In this document: piece after piece, positions 18,245 to 26,623 of the stretch | Layout: every line of letters begins with the position of its first letter | How positions within the stretch are numbered: the stretch's first letter is position 1 | Source of the DNA: Rhodoferax sp. | GTDB lineage: Bacteria; Pseudomonadota; Gammaproteobacteria; Burkholderiales; Burkholderiaceae_C | Direction of reading: 5' to 3' | Length of the DNA: 64,000 nt | NCBI GenBank assembly: GCA_024235935.1 | Contig: JACKLL010000006.1 | Coordinates: 1 to 64,000 of the forward strand | Program-made: the position numbers and the translations under genes | The notes under the pieces: generated by a model | The model's input: only the letters and a program-made list of their open reading frames with translations | Database searches by the model: none | Told to the model about the DNA's origin: nothing

Positions 18245-19095
18245 GCCGTCTCCTTCAGGCCAAGCAGCCGGTGGACCTGCTCGGCCGCCTCGAGCGCACA
18301 GCTGTGGCCGACCGGGCCCAGCGACACATAGGGCGCGCCGACCTGCGCGGCCAGGCGTTCGCAACCGGCCGCCGGCGTGATCGTGTCGGCGCTGCCACTG
18401 GCCACCAGCACCGGGCAATGCAGACGCTGCAGGTCGCCCAGCAGGTCGCCACCGGCCAGCATCCGCGCGGCTTGCGTGTAGCCGGCCGGATGGATCTGCG
18501 CCATCACATGTCCGACAAAGGCCACCTGCTCCGCACTGGCGTTGCCAGACAGCATCGCGCTGGCACGCGTTTGCGCCATGCCGGCTGGGCCGAGCGCCGC
18601 CAGATTGGCCAGCCGATCGGCCAGCTTGCGTTCGCGCTCGGCGGCTTCTGCCCGTGCGTAACCCTGGGCAGGCGCGAGCAGGACCAGGCGCGTCACCCGT
18701 GCGGGCGCCATCGCGGTGGCCGCAGCCGCCATCAAGGCGCCCAGCGAATGCCCCACCAGCGTCAGCGGTCCGGCCGTCTGTGCGCCCAGGGCGTCGAGCC
18801 ATTGCCAGAGCCGCCGCGCATAGTCGGCCGCAACCGGCGTATCCATCGGCAGGGCCGTGCTGGCGCCATATCCGGGGGCATCCCAGGCCAGCACGTGGGA
18901 GGCCGGTGCCTGCGCATCCCGTGCCTGCTGCAACTGCGCCAGCCAGCTGCCCGATGCCGATCCGATGCCGTGCAGCAGCACATGCGTCACGGCATCGCCC
19001 GCGCCTGGTGTACGGGCGCGGCGGTATTGCAGCATGGCGTCGCCGACGACCTGGGTCTCAGGCGCGAACGACGGCAGTTGTGCGATCAGGGACAT
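18241..19095 (-). CDS. Alpha/beta fold hydrolase
   Basis: This protein of 284 residues has the oxyanion-hole segment HGIGSASGSW near residues 42-51, the nucleophile elbow GHSLGA near residues 115-120, a late acid in SADTITP, and the catalytic histidine in GPVGHSC. This is the standard Ser-Asp-His layout. In a meta-cleavage-like operon it could hydrolyse a C-C bond as 2-hydroxymuconic-semialdehyde hydrolases do, or an ester. It overlaps the IclR gene by four bases. Confidence 0.88.
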   Translation of the reverse strand: MSLIAQLPSFAPETQVVGDAMLQYRRARTPGAGDAVTHVLLHGIGSASGSWLAQLQQARDAQAPASHVLAWDAPGYGASTALPMDTPVAADYARRLWQWLDALGAQTAGPLTLVGHSLGALMAAAATAMAPARVTRLVLLAPAQGYARAEAAERERKLADRLANLAALGPAGMAQTRASAMLSGNASAEQVAFVGHVMAQIHPAGYTQAARMLAGGDLLGDLQRLHCPVLVASGSADTITPAAGCERLAAQVGAPYVSLGPVGHSCALEAAEQVHRLLGLKETA

Positions 19096-19129
19096 GGTGG
19101 CAACAGGTGGGGGACGCAGGAGCCGATGC

Positions 19130-19729
19130 TCACTGCTTGTCGCGCTTGATCTTGGTCAGCGGGCTGTCGGGCGGGTAGACCGGGGTGATCGGCTTGGCCG
19201 AGCCCAGCATCACGCACATCAGCGCATCCTCGTCGCCGATATTGATCTCCTCGCGGTACACGCCGGGCGGCACCGAGATCAGGTCGCGCTCGCCGAGCAC
19301 GGCTTCCCAGCGCTCGCCGTCCTTCTCGCAGACGACCTTCATCTTGCCGCGCATGACGAAGAACACCTCTTCCACGTCATAGTGAATGTGCGACGGGCCG
19401 ATGTTGCCGGCCGGGATCACCATGGTCGAGAACGTGAAATGCCCGGCCGGAACGGTGTTGGCGTCCTTGGCCACCCCGGTGCCACCGGTGCCGACATAAC
19501 GCATCTGCGCACGGCGGTACTTCGGGTCGTAGTCGGCCTGGAACTTCAGCGCATCCCAGTCGTAGCGGCGGGTCGGGAAACGCGCGACACGGCTCTCCAG
19601 CCACTGCGCAAACGTCTGTCCTTCGGCGGGCAGCATGCCCTTCTGGATATCGGCTTCCGGCGCGATCTGCGCATCGAGCAGGCCTCGCTCGTTGAAGACG
19701 GGCTGGTTGGCAGCGGCTTGGCTGTTCAT
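19130..19729 (-). CDS. Cupin domain protein, possible ring-cleavage or regulatory cupin
   Basis: This protein has 199 residues. The conserved cupin motif 1 is in GPSHIHYDVEEVFFVMRGKM, where two histidines and a glutamate can hold a metal, and motif 2 is in LISVPPGVYREEINIGD. A long N-terminal extension precedes the barrel. Stand-alone cupins in aromatic operons can be dioxygenases of the gentisate or 3-hydroxyanthranilate type, but the present sequence does not settle that. The start is supported by AAAGGA upstream. It is 158 bases after the SDR gene and may have its own promoter. Confidence 0.8.
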   Translation of the reverse strand: MNSQAAANQPVFNERGLLDAQIAPEADIQKGMLPAEGQTFAQWLESRVARFPTRRYDWDALKFQADYDPKYRRAQMRYVGTGGTGVAKDANTVPAGHFTFSTMVIPAGNIGPSHIHYDVEEVFFVMRGKMKVVCEKDGERWEAVLGERDLISVPPGVYREEINIGDEDALMCVMLGSAKPITPVYPPDSPLTKIKRDKQ

Positions 19730-19887
19730 GGTGGGTCCTTTCAAATGAGGGTCAGATTCCAATTTCTTGCGGCGGGCAAACGAAGTCTCTTCGTGATCCT
19801 TTGGCCGCTTGCCCGATGGCCTTGTGTCACCTGGCACTGCGGTGCCATGACGGTCCGGCATCGGGATCGCGTTCCTGGATCTCGGGC

Positions 19888-20646
19888 TCAGTTCATGACA
19901 AACCCGCCATTGACCGGCAACAACTGCCCGGTGATGAAGCCACTGGCGCGCGTCATCAGGAACAGCGCGGCGGCGGTCACGTCCTGCGGCACCTGCGGGC
20001 GTTGCACGGCGCGGCCCTTGAGGTAGTAGTCATGGCGCTCGGCCGGTACGTATTCGGTGGCCTCGACCAGGGTCAGGCCCGGCGCGATGGCGTTCACGGT
20101 GATGCCCTGGGCGCCGAGTTCGCGCGCCATGCCGCGGGTCATCGCGATCACGGCGCCCTTGCTGGCGATGTAGGCCATCAGGCGCGGTGCGCCCCACAGG
20201 GCGGTGTCCGACGCCAGGTTGACGACGCGACCGCTGCCCGAGGCGGCCAGATGCGGCGCTGCCGCCACGGTCGCCTGCCAGGTGCCACGCACGTTGACGC
20301 CCATCACCCGATCCCACATGTCGGCCTCGAGCTGGTCCATGGTCTTGCCACCGGAGTTGGTGATCGCGGCGTTGTTGATCAGTCCGTCGAGACCGCCCAT
20401 CGCGGCTGCGGCCTGGTCCACGCCAGCACGGATGGAGGCGGCGTCCGACAGGTCCATCGGCACGTAATGCGCCTGGGCCCCGAGCTCGACCGCCAGGGCC
20501 TGGCCGCGTTCGTGCAGCACGTCACTGACCACCACCTGCGCGCCAGCATCCGCCAGGGCCCGCGCAAATGCGGCACCCAGGCCGCGCGCAGAGCCTGTCA
20601 CCAGCACACGGCGGCCCTGGAGCCGGATTTCCTGTTCGTTCGTCAT
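19888..20646 (-). CDS. SDR family NAD(P)-dependent oxidoreductase
   Basis: This classical short-chain dehydrogenase/reductase has 252 residues. It has the cofactor motif TGSARGLGAA near residues 17-26, NNAA near 90, a serine in NLASD and the complete active site YIASK. The C terminus ends GQLLPVNGGFVMN. In contrast to the SDR at 8315, the catalytic residues are all present. It lies 13 bases after the ABC permease gene and could oxidise a dihydrodiol or alcohol in the pathway. Confidence 0.9.
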   Translation of the reverse strand: MTNEQEIRLQGRRVLVTGSARGLGAAFARALADAGAQVVVSDVLHERGQALAVELGAQAHYVPMDLSDAASIRAGVDQAAAAMGGLDGLINNAAITNSGGKTMDQLEADMWDRVMGVNVRGTWQATVAAAPHLAASGSGRVVNLASDTALWGAPRLMAYIASKGAVIAMTRGMARELGAQGITVNAIAPGLTLVEATEYVPAERHDYYLKGRAVQRPQVPQDVTAAALFLMTRASGFITGQLLPVNGGFVMN

Positions 20647-20659
20647 GTCGGTGTCGCGA

Positions 20660-21445
20660 TCAATTCATGCGCCGCTGGGCGCTGGGGAGGTAGTGCAGGA
20701 CCTTGCGTTCGGCCAGCACCACCGCGTAGTAGGCGATGATGCCGATCACGGTCAGCGCGCCGATGACGACGAACACCGCGGCGGTATTGCCCTGGCCCTC
20801 GAAGAACACCAGCATGAAGCCCAGCCCCATGTTGCCGCCGACCAGTTCACCCACCACGACACCGATCACGGCCAGCGTGCTGGCAATGCGCAGTCCGGAG
20901 AACAGCGATGGCAAGGTGGTCGGGTACTCGACCATGCGAAACACCTGCATGCGGGTGGCGGAGAACGAGCGCGCCAGGTTGATCATGTCGGAGTCCATGG
21001 CGCGCATGGCCGACAGCACGTTGATCAGCACCGGGAAGAAGACGATCAGCACCGCGACCAGGATCTTCGGATAGATCGTGTAGCCGAGCCACATCACGAA
21101 CAGCGGCGCAAACGCGACCTTGGGCGCAATCTGCAGCGCCAGCAGGTAGGGCGAGAGAATGGCCTCCACCCGTGGCGACACGCCCAGCGCATAGCCGATC
21201 AGCGCGCCCATGGCCGATCCCAGCACGAAGCCGATCACCACCTCAAGCGCAGTGATGCCGGCGTGCCAGAGCAGGCGTTCGGTGTGCCATATGCGCACCG
21301 CCTCCTCTGCGACCCTCGTCAAGGGCGGCAGCACGAACTCGGGCATGCCGATCCAGCCCGGGCCGTACTGCCACAGCAGCAGGAACACGACCAGGACCCC
21401 GAAACTCCAGGCCGCGGTGACCAGCGGCGATGCATCGTCAGACAT
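20660..21445 (-). CDS. ABC transporter permease (SsuC/TauC/NrtB type)
   Basis: This inner-membrane protein has 261 residues and about six hydrophobic segments. The conserved cytoplasmic loop is MINLARSFSATRMQVFRMVEYP...PSLFSGLRIASTLAVIGVV, which contacts the ATPase. It belongs to the BPD_transp_1 family used for taurine, sulfonate, nitrate or aromatic compound import. Together with the neighbouring receptor and ATPase genes it forms a complete importer at the head of the catabolic operon. Confidence 0.92.
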   Translation of the reverse strand: MSDDASPLVTAAWSFGVLVVFLLLWQYGPGWIGMPEFVLPPLTRVAEEAVRIWHTERLLWHAGITALEVVIGFVLGSAMGALIGYALGVSPRVEAILSPYLLALQIAPKVAFAPLFVMWLGYTIYPKILVAVLIVFFPVLINVLSAMRAMDSDMINLARSFSATRMQVFRMVEYPTTLPSLFSGLRIASTLAVIGVVVGELVGGNMGLGFMLVFFEGQGNTAAVFVVIGALTVIGIIAYYAVVLAERKVLHYLPSAQRRMN

Positions 21446-21477
21446 GGGGAAGCGCCTTCTTCTTGTCGATCAGGGAT

Positions 21478-22482
21478 TTACTTGCCGCCGACGAACTGGT
21501 TGGTGTACAGCTCCTTGAGCGGCGCGGCCGTGGGTACCACGCCGTTGGCGACGTAGAACTTCTGCAGCTCGCCCAGGCGCGCTTCATCCATGGTGCCCGG
21601 CACCTTCTGGTTGGCGTAGACATACTGGTTGTACATCTCGAACATCTTCTGGATCGATGCTTCCTTGCCCTTGTGGGTCGGCACGTGGGCGACGTAGGCG
21701 ACTGCGGCCGCCTTAGGATCGGCCATGATGTCCTTCATGCCCTTGAGCGTGGCGCGCACCAGCTTCTGGATCAGCTGCGGGTTCTTCTGGATCGTCTCGT
21801 CGGAGGCGAGGATGGCCTGTGCCATGCTCTTGAAGTACACGTCGGCCGGCAGGATGTCGACCTGCGCGCCCATCTCCATCACCGTGACGGTCCAGTCCGG
21901 CGTGCTGGCCATGGCATCGGACTTGCGCGCGGCAAACTGCTGCCAGACGCCGGCCGGGCCTGCGGCCTGGATGTTGACGTCGTTCTTGGTCAGGCCGACC
22001 TTGCTCATCATGCCGAGCAAGGCATAGTAGGTGGTGTCGGTATAGGCCAGCACCGTGGCGGTGCGGCCCTTGAGTTCGCGTGGGCTCTCGATGCGCAAAT
22101 CCTTGTGCGTCACCAGTTGCATCAGCGAGCCGGCGCCCAGCACCGCGACCGCCTTGACCGGAATACCCTGGGCGCGCGCAATGATGGGCGTGTCGCCGAT
22201 CGCGCCACCGATCACCGCGTTGCCGGCACCGACCTGCTTGGCGACGTCGACGCCGCCACGACCGGTGACGAATTTCACGTCCAGGCCCTCGGCCTTGTAG
22301 TAGCCCTTGGCCTGGGCCAGCATCCACGGGCCGAAGGCCGGCAGGGTTCCGGGCGCCGGCAACAGGTAGGTGACTTCCTGCAAGGCCTGGGCCTGTACCG
22401 CCAGCGGGGCGGACAGCGCAGCAGCGGCGCAGACGGCAAGGCAGGCGCGCCGGGTGAAGGTCATGGTGGTGCTCGGATGCAT
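21478..22482 (-). CDS. ABC transporter substrate-binding protein (NMT1/SsuA-like)
   Basis: This periplasmic receptor has 334 residues. The signal peptide is MTFTRRACLAVCAAAALSAP with cleavage near VQAQ. Family-typical segments are YYKAEGLDVKFVTGRGG, NAVIGGAIGDTPIIARAQG and WQQFAARKSDAM. AAGGAG six bases upstream supports the start at 22482. It should bind the substrate of the pathway for the permease and ATPase encoded beside it. An aromatic carboxylate or sulfonate is plausible; the ligand is not determined. Confidence 0.92.
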   Translation of the reverse strand: MHPSTTMTFTRRACLAVCAAAALSAPLAVQAQALQEVTYLLPAPGTLPAFGPWMLAQAKGYYKAEGLDVKFVTGRGGVDVAKQVGAGNAVIGGAIGDTPIIARAQGIPVKAVAVLGAGSLMQLVTHKDLRIESPRELKGRTATVLAYTDTTYYALLGMMSKVGLTKNDVNIQAAGPAGVWQQFAARKSDAMASTPDWTVTVMEMGAQVDILPADVYFKSMAQAILASDETIQKNPQLIQKLVRATLKGMKDIMADPKAAAVAYVAHVPTHKGKEASIQKMFEMYNQYVYANQKVPGTMDEARLGELQKFYVANGVVPTAAPLKELYTNQFVGGK

Positions 22483-22539
22483 GGAGACTCCTTGGTGATG
22501 GATGGGTCGGCTAAGGGTGGATGAGGCGGGATGGGGAAC

Positions 22540-23345
<806 letters not shown>

Positions 23346-23349
<4 letters not shown>

Positions 23350-23699
23350 TTCGGCGCCTCTTCCACCTTGATCGGAATGCGGATCGAGACACGACCCCCT
23401 TCGACCTTGACCGGAAAGCAGCGGATATCGTGCTGTCCGATCTCGTTCAGGCATTTGCCGGTGGCGATATCGAAACGCGCGGCATGCAGCGGACACTCGA
23501 TCTGGCCGTTTTCCTGGAAGCCTTGCGACAGCAGGGCATAGGCGTGGGGGCAGATGTCTTCCAGCGCACGGACCTCGTCGTCCTGCAGGTAAAGGCCGAC
23601 GTTCTGGCCATTGACTTCCACGCCGAGCGGGAAATCCGGGTCGAGCTGGTCGCGCGATGCGACGTCATGCCATTCGGGGCTCAAATCGTCTGGGTCCAT
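23346..23699 (-). CDS. Rieske [2Fe-2S] ferredoxin
   Basis: This small electron carrier has 117 residues. The cluster ligands are in CPHA near residue 50 and CPLHAARF near residue 69, the C-x-H and C-x-x-H pairs of a bacterial ring-hydroxylating-oxygenase ferredoxin. It is the first gene after the operon promoter and probably feeds the Rieske oxygenase encoded 13 kb downstream. A dedicated reductase is not seen in the window. A longer form starting at 23759 is possible but has no clear ribosome-binding site. Confidence 0.87.
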
Positions 23700-23759
23700 G
23701 TCGATGCCACTTTCTGATGAGGGGAAGAACGTGGTGCTTTCGTTCAACCAGTGAAACAT

Positions 23760-23777
23760 TGATTCGCTAAGGAATCA
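23760..23777. promoter_or_regulatory. Palindromic operator candidate at the catabolic operon start site
   Basis: TGATTC and GAATCA form a perfect inverted repeat with a six-base spacer. It lies immediately downstream of the -10 box of the minus-strand promoter, where repressor binding would block transcription. The likely binder is the operon's own IclR regulator; this is inferred from position and symmetry. Confidence 0.5.
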
Positions 23778-23805
23778 TTATTGGCCACCCTGCCACCCCG
23801 GTCAA
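23777..23805 (-). promoter_or_regulatory. Sigma70-type promoter of the catabolic operon
   Basis: Read on the minus strand, TTGACC (23800-23805) and AATAAT (23777-23782) are separated by exactly 17 bases. The predicted start lies inside or next to the adjacent palindrome, about 65-70 bases upstream of the Rieske ferredoxin start. The rest of the 23700-24023 gap holds no gene that I can support. Confidence 0.6.
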
Positions 23806-24023
23806 CGAATAGTTGAGCAGACCGCAGGGAATTGACAGCCCGCCGCAGAAGGCCCGGGGGTGCGCAGCGCCGGGCGCCGCTTTGTGCCGGCCTTGCAAGC
23901 GGTCACGACGGTTGTTTACAGTCCGGACCCGACCCCGCTGGTAGACTGAACCGGCTTTCCCAGCGCGCCGGCCTGCCCCTTTTCGGGCGACCCTGCCGGC
24001 CACCATCACACCCAGGAGTACCC

Positions 24024-24536
24024 ATGGCATTTTTCGACTTCATCAAGACCGCCGGCGAGAAGCTGTTCGCATCCAAGGACACCGAAACCGCGGCCGCCAC
24101 GCTGGCGCAAAAGCCGGATGACGGCGCGGCCAAGGCCAAGGTCGATGCACTGAACCGCAGCGCTGGTGACGCCATCGAGGCCTACGTCAAGACGCAGGAC
24201 CTGAAAGTCACCGGCCTGACCGTCACCTACGATGGTGCCAGCGGTACCGCCACGGTGTTCGGCATCGCCGCCGACCAGGCCACGAAGGAGAAGACGCTGC
24301 TGTGCTGCGGCAACGTGGGCGGCGTCTCCAAGGTCGATGACAAGATGTCGGTCGAGATCGCCGCGCCCGAGGCCAGGTTCCACACGGTGGTCTCCGGCGA
24401 CAACCTGTCCAAGATCGCCAAGCAGTTTTACGGCGACGCCAACAAGTACCCGGTGATCTTCGAGGCCAACAAGCCGATGCTCAAGCATCCGGACAAGATC
24501 TACCCGGGCCAGGTGCTGCGTATTCCCGCGCTCTGA
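24024..24536 (+). CDS. BON and LysM domain protein (Kbp/YgaU-like)
   Basis: This protein has 170 residues with an N-terminal BON domain (VTGLTVTYDGASGTATVFGIA) and a C-terminal LysM domain (HTVVSGDNLSKIAKQFYGD...NKYPVIFEAN...KIYPGQVLRIP). The arrangement and length match Escherichia coli YgaU/Kbp, a potassium-binding stress protein. No signal peptide is visible, as in Kbp. CAGGAG five bases before the ATG supports the start. It is monocistronic, between two oppositely oriented genes. Confidence 0.9.
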   Translation: MAFFDFIKTAGEKLFASKDTETAAATLAQKPDDGAAKAKVDALNRSAGDAIEAYVKTQDLKVTGLTVTYDGASGTATVFGIAADQATKEKTLLCCGNVGGVSKVDDKMSVEIAAPEARFHTVVSGDNLSKIAKQFYGDANKYPVIFEANKPMLKHPDKIYPGQVLRIPAL

Positions 24537-24591
24537 CCCGGCGCCCCGGCGCCCACGCAGGCCACAGGCACGGGCGCTGCGCGAGGGCGCG

Positions 24592-26481
24592 TCAGACGTC
24601 CAGCGGCGGCCGGTGCTGCGCCTGCGGCACCAGCTTCCATTGACCGACGAAGGCCGCCGCCAGCAAGGCCATCGCGCCCACGGCGGCCACCACGCCCCAG
24701 GCCTGCCACCAGCCGTTGTCGAAGGCCCCGAACAGACTGGCGCGCAAGGCCCGCACGGCCCAGGTGAACGGCAGCCAGGCGTGCAGCGACTGGAACAGGC
24801 CACCACTGAGCTCGATCGGCAGCACCCCGCCACCGGCCGCCAGTTGCAGGGTCAGCAGCAATACCGCCAGCAACTTCCCGGCTTCGCCGAAGGCACGCAC
24901 CAGCAGGTGCACGATGGCCAGAAACGCCCAGGCCGACACCAGCATGGTCACCGCAAAACTCGGCAGGTCGGTGGTCACGACGCCCAGTCCGAGCACCAGC
25001 GTCAGCAGGATCAGCAGCACCTGCACCGCGGCCGTCGCCGCCGGCAGCAGGAACTTGCCCAGCGCACGCGCCAGGCGCGGTGCGCCGGCCTGCTCCTGCA
25101 CCAGGGTCTGCATCGCGAACACGTAGACGATCATCACTGCACCCAGCCACAAAGCCATCGCCACCATATTGGGAACGAAGGCGCTGCCGTTGTTGGCCAC
25201 CGGCGCCAGCACCTCGATCGCAGGTTCGACCGAGTCGGCCAGCCCGCGCGCACTGCCATCGGGTTTGCCGGCCTCGGGCGGCAGCACCGCCTTGGCCATC
25301 TCGACCCCGAAGCGCAGCCGGTTCGTCGCGTCGACCAGGGCCTTGCCACTGGCCGGCATGGCGTCGAGCGCCGCTGGCTGCGGCAGTCGCCCGGCCACCG
25401 CATGCACAGCGTCGCCGGCGACGGCGACGCCGTCGACCAGTTTGCCCAGACGCGCATCGAAGCGCCCCAGACCCAGGCCCAGACGGGTGTTGGACTCGCT
25501 CGCAGCGGCCAGACCCTCCTGCAGCTGCGTCTTGCCGCTGACCAGTTCGACCGCACCCGGCGCCAGCGAAGTCAGCGGCGCGGACGCGGCCACCGTGTCG
25601 TTCGCCAAGCCGTCGCTTGACAGCGCGTGGGCCTGCAAGACCGTGGCGCCATCGCCCATCCTGGCGGCCGCGCCGCGCATCTGCTCGATGCCCTGGGTCA
25701 CTTCACGCTGGCGCGCCACCAGACGCTGGGCGCCACTGCGCAACTGCTTCAGGTCCGCCTCGGACGGCCAGGCCTCCTCGATGCGCCGCAGCTCCGCGCC
25801 CGCCTGGCGCACGCCAGCCCCGAGTTGCGCAACTTCGCCATTGCGCCGGACCAGGTCGGATTCCAGCGCCTGCAGCCCGGCACGCAGCTGCTCGATGCCA
25901 TGGCGCAGGTTCTGCAGGCTGCGCCCCGAGCCGTCGGCCACCTCCAGCACCTGTGCCCAGCGCTGCTCGTTCAGGATTTCGTTGGCCTGGTGACCCAGAT
26001 CCTCTGCGAAGCGCCGGGCGAATCCGGCCGACGCATAGTTGTTGCCCTCGGACAGGATCACCGTGACCTTGCCGGCACCGGGCTGCACACCGGGCACCGC
26101 ATTGGCGCTGAAGTCTTTCGGAATGACGATGGCAAACGCCAGGTCGCCCCGGCGCACCGCCCGGCGCGCGCTATCCGCATCGGCCAGCGTGCGAAAGCCG
26201 AAGCGGCTGCTGGCCACCAGTCCCCGCGTCAGCTCCGCACCGACATTGACCGCATGGCCTCGGTACTGCACACCGCCGTCGAGATTGACGATGGCCACCG
26301 GCAAGGCATGCGTGTTGGCATTCGGGTCCCAGACGCTGGTCAGGTAGATCAGCGCATACAGCGCCGGCACGATCGCAATCACCAGCACGGCCAGCGCATA
26401 ACGCCGATAGCGGCGCAGCAAACCGGCATCCGAAGCGGCGATGCGCCAGACCGAAGAGAGGAATTGCTGCATGGCAGGCAC
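24592..26481 (-). CDS. YhgE/Pip-type ABC-2 membrane protein
   Basis: This protein of 629 residues has one transmembrane segment near residues 29-48 (YALAVLVIAIVPALYALIYL), then a long extracytoplasmic region with coiled-coil-like stretches, and about five C-terminal transmembrane segments from residue 440. The N-terminal part NTHALPVAIVNLDGG and the LADADSARRAVRRGDLAFAIVIPKDFS block are typical of the YhgE/Pip domain, which includes phage infection protein and type VII-linked exporters. In Gram-negative bacteria it is probably part of an envelope export system with unknown cargo. No ATPase gene adjoins it. Confidence 0.82.
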   Translation of the reverse strand: MPAMQQFLSSVWRIAASDAGLLRRYRRYALAVLVIAIVPALYALIYLTSVWDPNANTHALPVAIVNLDGGVQYRGHAVNVGAELTRGLVASSRFGFRTLADADSARRAVRRGDLAFAIVIPKDFSANAVPGVQPGAGKVTVILSEGNNYASAGFARRFAEDLGHQANEILNEQRWAQVLEVADGSGRSLQNLRHGIEQLRAGLQALESDLVRRNGEVAQLGAGVRQAGAELRRIEEAWPSEADLKQLRSGAQRLVARQREVTQGIEQMRGAAARMGDGATVLQAHALSSDGLANDTVAASAPLTSLAPGAVELVSGKTQLQEGLAAASESNTRLGLGLGRFDARLGKLVDGVAVAGDAVHAVAGRLPQPAALDAMPASGKALVDATNRLRFGVEMAKAVLPPEAGKPDGSARGLADSVEPAIEVLAPVANNGSAFVPNMVAMALWLGAVMIVYVFAMQTLVQEQAGAPRLARALGKFLLPAATAAVQVLLILLTLVLGLGVVTTDLPSFAVTMLVSAWAFLAIVHLLVRAFGEAGKLLAVLLLTLQLAAGGGVLPIELSGGLFQSLHAWLPFTWAVRALRASLFGAFDNGWWQAWGVVAAVGAMALLAAAFVGQWKLVPQAQHRPPLDV

Positions 26482-26623
26482 CGGGTGGAGATCGCCGATT
26501 CTCGTCCCTTTGTCGCAGCTGCGCTGCCCGGCGGACTTGCCCCGGCGGTACCGACACCCAGACCCTGGTTGCAGCGCCGCGGTGGGTCATGCCGCTGCCG
26601 CTGGTGCCGACCCCGCCAGCCTG

